From Hygrophila difformis (Eukaryota; Streptophyta; Magnoliopsida; Lamiales; Acanthaceae), in contig JAOANR010000003.1 in the NCBI GenBank assembly GCA_030278955.1, forward strand, positions 57,715,628-57,779,627: a DNA stretch of 64,000 nt. The letters are read 5' to 3'. Positions 31,389 through 43,501 of the stretch are shown piece by piece (the stretch's first letter is position 1; every line of letters begins with the position of its first letter). A model generated the notes under the pieces. The model saw nothing but the letters and a program-made list of their open reading frames with translations. It did no database searches and was not told the DNA's origin. Position numbers and translations under genes: made by a program.

Positions 31389-33599
31389 ATAATGTTGGCG
31401 AACGGTCCCTTTACCGGGAAATAAAGTAGCCCGTAGTCTGTGTATTAATTACTGTTTGTTATTTTGCATGGTTTGGATAGTGACTGATGAGGTCAGGCAA
31501 ACGGTCCTCTCACCAGGAAATGAAGTAGCCACTCAGTCAGTACCTGTCCAAATGCAGTTTTATTTTTCCTTATTTTAATTTCAAACCTGAATCTGGAGAT
31601 GTAGTAATGTTAGATGATATATGCCAATGTTGTCTAATAATTATTGCAATGATAGAACATGTGGGTTTTTATCCAGTTCACAGATAGTGGAGTCTAAGAT
31701 GACGGCGACAACTGTCATTTAAGGCATTCCACTGTCTAAAAATCATCCCACCTGGAATAGTCAGGACCTGGATAGCAGATGTTTGCAGTCCGGATTATCC
31801 TGATTATTTTTGTCATCTTTTTAGCCAAATAAAATGTTCTTTTGAACTCCTCTCATCTCCAGCCATTTCATCTTTGTGTGTCACATTCTGTCTAAACTCA
31901 CCTTATACTTTGGGTTAGCTTAATTTTACACTTCTTTATAAAATTATGCATGATAATATTATGTAAATATTGTGGTCTAATTATTTTGGGATCCTTCCCT
32001 TGGACATAGAAGTATTGATTTTTAATCAGATGTATCATAATAAATTTCCAACAAAAGTTCATTTATAAAATCCGGATCTAAGTGAGGGATAAATTCCACA
32101 GTTATGACTAATTCACATTCGACTGGGGGTTGATTTTGGGAAATTAGAAGCAGAGTCAGCGATTAGGTCTCACCTTGACTGAAAGGATCCGTGTTTTAAT
32201 TGAGAGTCTAGTACCTGTTTAGGGAATGATTTTCAAACGTCAACTATTTTCCAAAATTGTTGTGTATGTTGGAAATCTTATATTAAATATTGCACTGAAT
32301 CAGAGTCCACTTGGATTCAGATAAGGTGTGATAGATAATAGTAGAAGAACAACATGTGAGTCTTGGTTATTTTCTAAGGTAGGGTTGAGTATTCTTTCAA
32401 CTACTATCCTCTTTTGCCAAAGCCTATTTTTGAGTCTTGAATGAGTGCATCCGGAACAAACTAATTTATTAGTTTGTTTCATTAGTTTGTATCTCATAAC
32501 CACCCGGGAGTAGGTAAACACTGCGAGCGGTTTACTGATGTCCGGGAATTCTTGATCTCCGTCCGGTCATTAAGACTGGGGGCTCTCATTTACTACCAGT
32601 ATGATGCATTTAAAACCTCCGAGTGATAGGATTTTAAATGCTTTCTTTACCGCTTTCTTTTAAATGCTTTTATCGAGGTCACTATGTATTGAGAGAACTT
32701 CTAACTGCTACTAGGAATGGGAGTTATGGAATAGTTCAGGGCTTGATTTAAATCTTTGGGTGTGACCGGGGGAATGATGGGAGTACTTGGCATTTCAATC
32801 TATGAAGTGTCAGGTGTTGCTTGTCCACCACAGATAAATGACAAGCTCTGACGGGAGCAGTTGTAAGTCTGTGGTATCTTAGAATTTGTTTTCTTAAGAG
32901 CATGTAAATTTTTACTGTAAATACCTGTCTGTTAAAGGGAACACAGTATAGAAAACATGAGAGCTAGTGTAACACCCCGGATTTGATAACCCAGGCCGAG
33001 GTGTCACTGCCGCACCTCCCTAGCAAGACACGGTTTCTCCGAGCTTGCTAAAGAGATGCAAGGCTATGAGCGTTGGAAAATGTTTTAAAAGCAAGTCCGG
33101 AATTACTTAAAATTAATAATGTAAGATCATCCATACATGATAAAAATAATAAGTTGCAGCGGAATTAAAATACAGGGCCGACATGGCCAAGACTCGGGTT
33201 AACAAGCCCGTATGCACGTCATGTAAAACAAATAATTAAATGCCCAAAGTAATCCCCCGATGCATGGTCATGCTCCGTACTCTGTAATGGAAAAATGGAC
33301 AACGGGTTTTATCAGTATATAAAATACTGAGTAAGTTAATCCCTAACTAACAAATAAAAGGGGTTACAGGTGTTTAAACTAAAGATTTCGCTTACCGTAC
33401 GAGAATTTAGAAATACATGAGTTATTAGCGGCGGAAAAACATGATTAAAGGACTTAATTTTAAAAGCGTAATTTAAAGTATAATTTAAGATGCATAAATT
33501 TTAAATACATAATTAAAGACATGATAAATACGATTTAAGCATAATGAAACACTCACACAAGTCTTTTACTTTTCATCCCGTAAACTAAGAAGAGGACAC

Positions 33600-33945
33600 C
33601 ACACAAGGGAGATCACTAACGAGGCAATCTCAAAATCATGATCAGTTAGCCGGTGAACCGGCGGCCGCAGCCATATCAGTATTGACTGCCGTTTTGGCTA
33701 GCCATGTGTATCTACCGTCAATTTGACAGGCATGTATATCAACTGTCATTTGACAGGCCTTTCAAACGGTTTCACTACCACTCGGGCAGGCCGTGTATTT
33801 CCCACTGCCGATTTGGCAGGCCATGTGCACAACTGCCGTTTTGGCATAGTAAGGAGACCACTAACGAGGCAGTCTCAATAATCGTAGGACCACTAACGAG
33901 GCAGTCCAAATAAAGGAAGACCACTAACGAGGCAGTCTCAAAAGG
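33600..33945. repeat. Minisatellites in the M-family solo LTR
   Basis: Two interleaved types: ACCACTAACGAGGCAGTC units, and a block of GCCGTTTTGGC / GTCATTTGACAGGCC units (33680-33850) that is absent from the M element LTRs. Confidence 0.8.
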
Positions 33946-35329
33946 TAGTATGAAGATCGGCTCAGCCTAGTGAACGGGATTTTTCGAAAGTTCGTATCTC
34001 AAAGTTATCAAATGATCGATATCGCGTTTTCATAGTTCGAGTTTTCTCAAGTTCGGAAAATCCTAATCGAGGCAGTTCACGCCTTTCTTAATTTAAAATT
34101 CGTCTTTTCTCCAAAAATTCTGAAACTTGGCCAGTAATTCAAAAACACACACACGAACAACTTTCATGTTTTAAGTTTTTGGAAATAAGGTTCCGAAGTG
34201 AGTTGAAATTTGAGTTTATTGCAAAGAATAATTTACGTCTTAAAAACTGTTTTCGTCACAGGTTCGTGTAACGCCGATTAAAAATTCATTTCAAAACCAA
34301 TCGATGTGAAATTTTTACAGTAACTACACGACACATTAAGGAACAACTTTCATGTTTTAAGTTTTTGGAAATAATGAATTCTTGGTATTCAAAAATCGAG
34401 TGCAACTCACTGCATACTCATGGCCCTTAAAACGAATTCAAAACAGTTCTAAAAACTTGGCCGATTGACATATCAAATGAACACCAAAATTCGTGAAATT
34501 TTGTAGGCATAATCTAGACACAATTATATACAACTTTTGTTTAGAAATGCAAAGTTAAATCATTCGAAAAATGGGTGAAAAACATGCATCAAGTTGAATG
34601 AAGGAATCTGTCACAGATTTGAATCGTTCGGTTTGATACAGAAAGTTCATGGCGAAAATTGGGATAGCAAAACTTAATGTCAATGGCTGAAATTTGGACA
34701 CAAGATAGAAAAAGGTGTTAGGAACAACTTCTATGTTGAAAAGTTTTCGGTTTGAATTCCCGAAGGTCGAGTTTTTGGCGAGTCTTTAAAATTGGACGAA
34801 AATAGGGTTTTTGAAAACCGATTTTTGTTACAAGCCTATATCTCGAGATTTAAACAACAAACAACCACGAAAATTTGTGAGTAAGGTTTTAACTTACTTA
34901 GAGTGATGATAGGGTCGCTGGATTGGGTTTCCGGATGTCCTAGGGTCACGACGAACGGCCAACTTCTCCGATCGCTTTTTGTTCGTTTTCCGACGGGAAA
35001 TCGTGGTAAGGAAAAAGGGTTAGAATATGAGTTTCTGAGATCTATGGACGAATTGAAACTTTGTACAATAGCTTACCAAGAGTCTAGAGGGCAGGGCTTG
35101 GTTCCTTTCGCCTTGCCGTCGCCGGAATACTTGCCGGAAAGTGAGTTCGGAGAGGTTTCGACTTGGAGAGGAGTATTGGAGGTGTTTAGGGTTAGGTTTT
35201 CTGAGAATTATGGGGAGGGCGCCCCAAATCTGATCCTATGCCCTTCCCCATTGTTGTGATCGACTTGCCATTGATTGAGGTCAGATTTTTGGCAAGAAAA
35301 TCGCCATGGAAGGAAAGTTTACACTTTCA

Positions 35330-35475
35330 GCACCTCTGGCGCGCTGGTGGCGCGCACCCAAGCTTTTGTGCGCGCGGAGCACGCGCGACCAGCCTGGAGG
35401 CGCGACGCCCTTGGCCGCGCGGTGGCCGCGCGGCGGCGCGCGGGCAGCGCGGGCCGGCCGGACCGGCCGGTTCGG
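35330..35475. repeat. GC-rich block with CGCGCGG palindromes (M-family LTR)
   Basis: Contains CCGCGCGGTGGCCGCGCGG, the complement of the 19-mer at 47147-47165. CpG density is far above the surroundings. Long frames here are shadows of base composition. Confidence 0.7.
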
Positions 35476-36476
35476 CGGTTCGCTTGCTCCGTCGGGTCTT
35501 TCCTTCTTTTCTCGATCGGGTTTCTATCCCCTACGTTTTCGGTTCGACTTTTCGGGTCATTTCTGGGGTTACGATTCCTTTCTGAATTTTATTTTGACTC
35601 CAATGAATTTCATATTTGAAATCAAGAATTCGTCGAGTTCGAATCCGTCGGCTTGAATTCGTCGTCCTGTGGCTCCCGTGCAATAATTTATCTAATTAAA
35701 TTATTTCCGACTTCACGGGTTCTTGGAATTAAAATTCTTTTCCTTCTTGAATTTAATTCCAATTCTTTTGGGATTAATCTATGGAATATCTTCGGGCTTC
35801 CTTTCCCTCTTTCATTCCATTTCGACTTGACCAAAATTTGGGTTCGAATTCTTTGAATTTATCGGCCACGCCATTTCCGAGCAATAATTTATTGTAATAA
35901 ATTATTTTCTTCTCGGAAATAAATTTTATTTCGTTTCTTTGGGCGTTGTAAAAACCCCGGGTATTACAGCTAGCTAACTGATGGATTATCCCAAACTAAG
36001 ATCTGTGTAACAAAATGGAAGTTTAATTGTGTTTCATCTGAATCTTGTCCAATTTTTATTCTTATCTTCCTGTCCCTTCTGTCACGATTTAAAACTACTT
36101 TCTAGATTAATGATGATAGATAGCTTAGTATAATTTTTACCGCTTTCATAGAATAAATTTTAATTGCTTCTTTAGAATAATTTTATTGCTTTCTTAGGAT
36201 AATTTATTTGCTTTTCTAGAATAATTTTAATTTGCTTTGTAGAATAATTTTATTTGCTTTGATAGCTTAGATTAAATTATGTCAAGTAGTTGATAGTTAA
36301 AAACACAAACTTGAATCGAGTAACCGAGTGGAAAATCTTATAAAACGACGTGGGCCCTGCTTCTACCGCACATCCTCCAGTGAACAATCCGGTTCTTACT
36401 ATAAATACTGCAATTTTTTACTCCGTGCGCTTTTGGGGGCACAATTTCTTAACACGAGTAAATAAAAACGCGACAA

Positions 36477-36491
36477 CCTATAAATATATCC
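36477..36491 (+). promoter_or_regulatory. TATA2 block of the inverted LTR fragment
   Basis: CCTATAAATATATCCC, about 110 bp before the LTR end at 36599. Confidence 0.5.
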
Positions 36492-36599
36492 CTAATCCCA
36501 ACTCCATCTCCATAAATCGATTTTCATTAAATAAAATTAAAAACCGGGATTTATTATTCTTTCGAAAATACTCGTGTGGGAAATTTGTCAAAAGTTTCA

Positions 36600-39500
36600 C
36601 TATCCAATACTACCATAACAGAGAGCAGCTCTCTTGCCGGAGCTCCTTGTAGTCATAACATGAAAAATATGCTCTCCCACATTGATCTTCAGTCCATGCC
36701 AAATCTTAGCGAAACCCTTTAACATTCGACCGGATGTCTCATGTGCGTGAGGGTTGGGCCTAATCTTCGACATGTAGAAGTCGTATGAAGGCTGGAACTC
36801 CAGCTTTAGATGCTTTGATTTGAAGGAAAATTCTCCAGTATAGCTCTCTGCAGTGAGGGATCTTGTGATATTGTCGTAGTATGGCCTCTCAGCTGCCTTG
36901 CATGTCCCCTTCTCAAAGATCTCAGCTGCCGGAAATTCTGATCTCCAGTTGGGTGTGCCGAGGAAGTTGTTCAAATACTCTCCAGATATGTTCACATCAA
37001 CTCCTCGGACCCAACTCTTCTTGTGGTCGACATTTAGGTTGCAATAGAATTCCCGAACCAGCTCTGCTATCCTAGGTTCAGCATGGTGTGTAAGGAATTC
37101 AGTCCATCCATGCTTTTCTTTCAGAGTGATTAGCATGGGATGATCCAACATTTCCGGACTGAATCCTTTGTCGGGTATGAACAATTCGGACAGTGCCATA
37201 TAACGCCCCGCATTCTGCTCATTCCCATTGAACCTCCTCATTATATCTGTGTCATCCTTGATGGGGAACTTTTTATACTTCTTGGTAGACACCCCCATCC
37301 GGCCCTTTGAAGTAGAGGTTATCCAATACTCAGCAAGTCGAATTGATCCTGTTGACTCTTGGGTTCCCTCGGAAGTTGCTTGCCCTTGGCCTGCTTGCTC
37401 CCATCCTGAGTCAGAGCTACCATCTTGCTGCTCATTAATGTTCTGTTCCAGATTAGCTTGCTCACCTCCTTGAGATGCACCCTACTCATACAAGTTACAA
37501 GGGAGTTTATAAAATACAGAATTTAATAAAACATCGGGAAAGAAGGGATCAACAACAAGTTGATATTCTTTTTGTGGTATCTCCACTTCCCCCCTTTTGT
37601 TTAATTCCTCTGATTCTTTCTCTATGATTTTATCTCCTTGCCCCAATGCAATGTCAGTTTCCTGAAGGACTTGTTGAATAGTTTTATTTTTGAAGACGGC
37701 GTCTATGGCCTCCATTGCTGACTGAACATTGCCGCTGCTGTCTTCACTCATCGCCACCCTTGCCTTGCTTGGATCGATTCGTGGCCCTGAAAGGTCACTC
37801 GAATCTTCCAAGTTCTGTATATTTCCTTCTCGCACCGTGGGTTGAGGTTGAGTAATAGTTGCAGCCAATGTTTGTGCAGCTATTCTATTCAGATCACTTG
37901 CAAGCTCATCTGACTTCTTCATTGATTTTTCAAACCTCTCATTACTCTCGTGCACCATCTCCTCAATCTCTTCTGTGGGCCTTAGTCCTTCAACAATCTT
38001 ATGCATTCTATTCTCAACTCCACTTTTTCTAGCAACCAACTCCTTCTGCTGCTTCTCCTTCTCTTTCGCCCATTCAGCCGGCTCAGTTTTTACTTTCATA
38101 GGCACAATGTTGGTTCCGCTGATTATTAGGCAATCATCGTCTCCAACATCGGCCTCTTTTGAAGCCTCATCATTCTTTCTCTGTTCCAGCTCGACTTGTA
38201 GCTTTTCAGCAGCTACTCTATTTTCCTCTTCCTCCCGGGCTTTTCTTATATTCTCTTGCATTTGAGCCTCTTTCTCTTGCTCCTCAGCTCTCTTCTTCAT
38301 CATCTCATCCCATTCTCTCTTTCTTTCAGCCCTTTCCTCCGCCTTTTTCATCTTCCACTCTTCTACTTCAGCGGCTGACTCTGCTTCAGCTTGCTCTTTG
38401 TCCTTTCTATCTCTCTCAGCTATGCGTGCCTCACGTTCAGCGATCCGCCTTTCCTCGGCTAATTCAGCATTGATTCTCTTCTGCTCATTCTCAGCAAGTT
38501 CAGCATCGGCTTCCTCCTGGGCCTTCTTCGCCAATTCAGCATCAACTTTTTCCTGAGCCAGACGCCTTTGTTCTTTCTTTGATAGCTCAACAGCCTGGCC
38601 CTTGCCCTTATCTTTTGGCCTCGGAGGTTCATCATAGAATTTCGGCACAAGCGGGATAGTCCTTGTCTGGCTGGAAGGCTTTGGTTCTTGGATTTTTATT
38701 TGCGGTTCAGCAGGCCTCCCAGCCTTCTCTTTTTCTGCCAGCTTTATCAGCTTTCTTTTCTTCTTTGGTGGCTCTGGCTCATTCTCAGTCTGGAGGGGCT
38801 CCGATTCGATAGATTGGTGTGGTTCGGGAGATGGGTCTACATAATCATCGATCATTTTATCTTCAGCTTTGGTCCATAGCCCAAATTCCGGCCCTTTAAT
38901 CTTCAAATATTTCGAAATGAATTTAGGCTTGGTCATCGCCATCAGCTGGGCGGTCCATCTCTTCGTGAAGTATCTACCCAAAACTCCTTGGAAGGCCACG
39001 TCATATCGTAATCGCCCTCCTCTATTCTCTTGGCAATATCTCAATCCCTCTTCATCCATTTCCTTTAACAAGTCAAAAAATCTCTTCTTCATGTCTGCAT
39101 ATAATGTGTCCATGATGTCTGCCTCCTTTTCCTCCAAGTGAGACAGATTTCGGACCGATGGAATATTCAGGTAGCCCAAGCACATGTTATCGTCCATTAG
39201 GCGTATCTGCCGTTTCTGGTTGCCCATCTTATTCCAATGCCTGTTTCGGGTCATTGTCGTGCACTCGACTCAGATTAGTGCAAAGTTGGGAATCCCCTCC
39301 ATTGTGGCCTCTTGGGGTTCAACCGCAGGGAATCGCTTGGGTATAAACGTCAGCACAATTTCCTCATTTCCTGGGGGTATCTCCACCCCTGGATTTAGCA
39401 CGGAATCTCGGATATCCTTCTCCCATTTCCCCCATTTGATCATGTACTCGCCCCACAGCTTCCTTGTCGCCTTTATTCGTTCGATGATCAAGCTCAACAT

Positions 39501-40190
39501 AGGGGAGTTGTTTGTCAGTCCGAAATCCAGTATTGGCTTAATAGTAGCCCATAAATTGAACACCATATCAGTATGGCATGCCTTTGCGTACTTTGTGAGC
39601 CATCGCTGTTCCTCAATTCTGCAGACAGTCCCATTGTCATAGAGCTCCTTTTTATACATGAATGGAAAAGCGTCTGCCATGGCGAACACCCCTGTTGATG
39701 CCACTTTCTGCGCCGGAGGAACATATCTGACATATTGCCTCTTTGTTTCTTCCAAGATTCCTGGCAGTATGAGGATTAGCTCGAACGCTGCCAGTTGCTT
39801 ATCTCCCAGGTGTTGTTCCAGCAATCTAATCCATCGGCCCTTCTGCTCATTCATTCTCCAGACCATGCGTTTGTAGTGCACCTCCGAAGAGAACCTCTGA
39901 TCAAATCTTGCCCGGTCGAACTCATTATTCCAGGAGTTCCACAAGTGTTTGCAGAAATCCCTTTCAAGCCCCATGGCTTTATAATTTCTCTCCTCTTCGG
40001 GGATATCTCTCCACCAGTGTTCTTTCATCTCGAATCTCCAGTCAGTCTGGTGGTCCATCTTTAAGTCGAATTCTTTCCCCAAGGCCCGTCTGTTATCGCC
40101 TATTTCCTTCTTCATGTCCTCAATTTCCACAAAGGCTTGTCTGGAGTTGTTGTAGGAAGGCACATTATGGACTCTATAATCATTTGGTTC
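36600..40190 (-). pseudogene. Post-pol ORF of element B (Transposase_32-like), with two stops and a truncated end
   Basis: One frame covers 40190-36600 (about 1,190 codons), broken only by TGA at 39270-39272 and TAG at 37482-37484. It matches the element A ORF along its length: an N-terminal region (IPEEERNYKAMGLERDF), a Lys/Glu/Ala-rich coiled coil with repeated ARIAERDRKD-like units, then MGVSTKKYKKFP leading into the conserved domain (VRGVDVNISGEYLNNFLGTPN, FYMSKIRPNPHAHETSG). It ends shortly after LCY where the inverted LTR fragment abuts. The TGA sits in a CpG context that could derive from CGA. The visible ATG-like starts are internal; a spliced start upstream is likely. Confidence 0.85.
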
Positions 40191-41629
40191 CTGAAGAAAA
40201 TGAGATGAAGCATTTTACACTTTTTAAATAAAGTAATATTCAAGTTAAAAATCAACATCCTTACATTTTGAGCATAGCTCTAAATGTGAGTTAATTGGTT
40301 TTACTTGAATTTATTGAGGCAAAATAAATATACTCAGATACGAAGTTAGATTATAAAATCTAACATTATTACAAACAACTAATTACAAAGGAAAAATGGA
40401 AAATAAGGGTCTTGGACCCTTATCGTTTTTCTTAGACTAAAAATAGTCTAAGGATTTTCGAATTGTCAAGAGACCAAAGGATAGATTTTTATAGGCTATT
40501 GAGCCTACAAAAGAAATTTTGATTTTTAATCACTATAAAAGTGATTGAAAACATGTGAAATGGGAAGAGAATATTCAATGATGAAGAATGAATGCACATG
40601 ATGATTTCCACAAATACTAGCACGATGCAATGGGTTAGAGAAAATAAAAACAAGCACTATTTTTAAATTTTTGAAAAGTGTTGACTTGTTCATTTAATAA
40701 AATTGAGGGTATGAGTGGTCCCCCATTTGAATTTTTTTGTTGGATAATGGGTGATGGAAAGTGAGCAAGATTGCTACACTTTGTTGATTCCCCACATATC
40801 CTAATATGTCTAAGTCAAACACTTAATAAAAACAAACATCCTACCAACTTTTTGTCTTTTTCCACACATAAATGCCATGCCAACAATATTTGGAAAGCAT
40901 TATGTCAGGAAATTTTTTTGCCATGATTTTGTTTGTAATCCCATGTTTCCAATTTCATACAAACATCAACTTTTCAGTTGAGTTTGTAGAGTACAGCAAA
41001 CCAGGTATCCACAAAACATTTATTAAACATGATTCTCACAACACAGTAGCATGCAAACACTAAAACAAATACTACATAGTCCACTCATGCCAATATTTTT
41101 TAAAAGTTTTCCAATAACTCATGCTTCAACTACAATGAACACAGATTCACACACATCATCATGCTTAATCAAACACATTCAAGATATCCAATAAGCAAAA
41201 TAACACAGTGGTTAAAGGGAAAAATAACCCATGTGTTCTTCATTATCACAGTTTCTAAGCAATATCACCGAAAACAGGTATGTACACAGACAATAAAAAT
41301 GGCAGCAACAAATTTACACTATGGACAAAAACATGATTTGTAGGGTTTTGAGGCCCAAATTTTTCACAAATACACATCCCTAAACACAGAAAGCTCAAAA
41401 CATCAACAATGGCGGTTTGGACAGCATACAAGAAGAACCCTAGTTCCGCCCTAGTCTGTTCTACCCTATTCTGGTCATGCCCATGCTATTCTGACACCAT
41501 TCCGATCATCCCCAACTCACAAACAATCCCCATTCCCTTCCCCACCTCCGATTTCGCACAAAACCAAGAAAACCAAAACTGAAATTGCGAACGACAGAGT
41601 GCGAAATAAGAAAAAAAAAGGGAACTTAC
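40191..41629 (-). other. Predicted intron upstream of the element B ORF
   Basis: Donor AAAGG|GTAAGTT (41629) and acceptor TTTTCTTCAG|GAACC (40191), 1,439 nt, in the same place as the intron of A. Exon 1 leaves two bases while the downstream frame starts at phase 0, so the copy carries a small indel near the junction or uses another donor. No other gene is seen in this stretch. Confidence 0.6.
40264..40290. repeat. Hairpin near the intron 3' end of B
   Basis: Arms ACATTTTGAGC and GCTCTAAATGTGA, at the same place as 4821-4852 in A. Confidence 0.65.
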
Positions 41630-41667
41630 CCTTTACTCCCACTAGGATTAGACGAAGAAGATTCCAT
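41630..41667 (-). pseudogene. Predicted first exon of the element B ORF
   Basis: ATG at 41667 gives MESSSSNPSGSK plus two bases before a strong GTAAGT donor. It is Ser-rich like A's exon. Upstream (41768-41745) CCCACACTTAGAAAATTT is shared with A, and a weak TTTTTATAC TATA-like motif lies at 41811-41820. Confidence 0.55.
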
Positions 41668-41854
41668 TTTCGAACTCGGGAATGGATTTTGGATGGAGTA
41701 AAACTCTGGGTTGGAGGACTGGTTTCGCGAGGAAGAAAGGGTTCGCGAGGGAAAATCGGAAAAATTTTCTAAGTGTGGGACGTAAGAATGAGGGAGAAGA
41801 AGGGGGAAAGAGTATAAAAAAGGGATGTGGGGTAGGGGCAATTCGATTTAAGGG

Positions 41855-42415
41855 AAACCGCATCATCGATTCGGTATATACCGCATCGATGCAGTTTCCA
41901 AATGTTTCTGAGGGATGCGGTTTTTAGGTCAATTCGGTATATACCGAATTGACTTGTAAACCGCATTGAGGGATAGGGAAAAATAAACACCACACAATGC
42001 GGTTTTTCAAAATCGATGCGGTATATACTGTATCGATTAAACTGCATTGGAGTGGAAACCGAATTGGCCACTTAGAAGAAATAAGGGATGCTTTTGTGAG
42101 GCAATGCAGTTTATTCAGGCAATGCGGTATATACCACATTGCATAAACCGAATTGCTCACTTGCAAGAATAAATACGCCTTTTGTAGGTCAATGCGGTAT
42201 ATACCGCATTGCATAAACCGAATTGCTACTTGGCAATATTGACACACGGAATGCGCCTTGGAGGTTCAATTCGGTCTTTTACATCGATGCGGTATATACC
42301 GCATCATCAAACCGAATTGGCTAAAATATTAAGGCGACATGTCCAATGCGGTTTGTTTCAAATAATGCGGTATAGACCGTATTGATTTGAGACTAGAATT
42401 AAACCGCATCCAACA
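41855..42415. repeat. Nested palindrome array, GCGGTATATACCGC type (internal promoter of B)
   Basis: Seven modules. A clear one has outer CAATTCGGT (42267-42275) and ACCGAATTG (42311-42319) around the perfect inner palindrome GATGCGGTATATACCGCATC (42285-42304). Other modules alternate AATGCGG and AATTCGG arms. The position, just upstream of the internal promoter, equals 6450-6845 in A, yet no sequence is shared. Confidence 0.92.
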
Positions 42416-42745
42416 CCTAGAAAAATTTTGAAATTTTCCAGGTTTTACCATTTTAAAAATGCATTTTCTACAAATTAAACATACTGAGCATGCATATTTA
42501 CACACAAGTATTATTCTAACAATTAATTGCTTGCATAAATTAGGTTGGATCAACACTGCTATTTTATGGATTTATTCCGGACTTTAAATTTCTTTAACTT
42601 CCGAAATTAATTTCCATTAAATACAGTATTAATCCAACCAGGAACGTGGTTTTTGAAGCTTTATTTTTCTTTTTGTTGATTCCATGAATTCTTGCAAAGC
42701 AAACATAAGGAAATTATCAGATTTTCTCCAAATATCAACATCCTC

Positions 42746-42773
42746 ACATTTAGAGTCTTGGTACTCTAAATGT
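42746..42773. repeat. 28-bp hairpin identical in elements A and B
   Basis: ACATTTAGAGT/ACTCTAAATGT arms, identical to 7208-7235, about 85 bp after the pol stop. Sequence from here to the array (42416-42745) is AT-rich and non-coding. Confidence 0.85.
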
Positions 42774-42825
42774 TTAGTTGATGTTTGGATACTTATTTTC
42801 CAAGAAAAATGAATGTGCTAAACAA

Positions 42826-42852
42826 ATATATATATATATATATGTATATATA
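42826..42852. repeat. (TA)n microsatellite
   Basis: Interrupted TA run right after the pol stop codon. Confidence 0.95.
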
Positions 42853-42857
42853 ACAAA

Positions 42858-43501
42858 TTAAACATAAGCCGGCTCTGAGATCATTTGAACTTCTTTTTCG
42901 GGGTTGAACTGTCCGAGATACTCCTTCAATCTCTGTCCATTCACCACCAGCTCTCTCTTGTCAGTTCGAATCCTGACAGCTCCACTCTCAAACACGTGCA
43001 CCACTTAGTATGGCCCTTCCCATCTGGATCTAAGCTTTCCGGGGAACAGCTTCAACCTAGAATTGAATAGAAAGACATTTTGGCCAACATAGAAGTGTTT
43101 AGACTTAATACGACGATCATGTAACTTCTGGGTCCGCTCTTTGTAAATCCTCGAGCTTTCATAAGCTTGCGCACGTATTTCCTCAATTTCATTGAGGTCC
43201 AACTTGCGTTTGCCCTGAGCAACTCTCGGGTCAAAATTAAGCGTTTTTACGGCCCAGTAAGCCTTGTGCTCTAGTTCTACGGGAAAATGACAAGCTTTTC
43301 CGAAGACAAGCCTATAAGGGGACATGCCAATGGGAGTCTTGAATGCAGTGCGGTATGCCCATAGAACATCATTGAGCTTACGTGACCAATCTTTACGGGT
43401 TATCCCTACCGTGGCCTCGAGTATATGTTTGATTTCGCGGTTTGATACCTCGACTTGGGTACTGGTTTGGGGATGATAAGGCGTGCCTATTTTGTGGAGA
43501 A
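42858..43501 (-). pseudogene. pol: Element B integrase, C-terminal part
   Basis: Continues the frame interrupted by [18 protein letters not shown] carries the catalytic Glu of the DDE triad, then [13 protein letters not shown] and [19 protein letters not shown] of the C-terminal domain. A TAA at 43005 follows RWEGPY, and the frame then continues (VVHVFESGAVRIR) to TAA at 42858-42860. Confidence 0.92.

Larger units (their letters stand above)
32968..35968 (-). mobile_element. Solo LTR, M family
   Basis: 3,001 bp, TGTAACACCCCGG to GGGTATTACA, with duplication GCTAG at 32963-32967 and 35969-35973. It matches the reverse complement of the M LTRs: the ACTAACGAGGCAG minisatellite, the conserved leader, and a GC-rich block next to the promoter-side end. 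The conceptual frame at 34903-35259 is leader sequence, not a recognised protein. Confidence 0.92.
27451..36599 (+). mobile_element. A-family LTR fragment, opposite orientation, carrying two solo LTRs
   Basis: Reads in plus orientation from just downstream of TATA1 (TTAGATCTAAAAAGGGATG, matching the complement of ~12930) to TTGTCAAAAGTTTCA at 36599. U3 is missing. Without the nested elements it spans 27451-28594, 31394-32967 and 35974-36599. It abuts the element B ORF at 36600. No 5-bp duplication joins 26839-26843 (CAGTG) to 36600-36604 (CTATC), so the inverted pair was probably formed by rearrangement. Confidence 0.8.

Noticed and set aside
34903..35259. 118-codon frame (also seen inverted at 53975-54331) as a host protein
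   Set aside because: It lies in the conserved LTR leader, spans the predicted splice donor and has no family similarity. Repetition comes from LTR copies.
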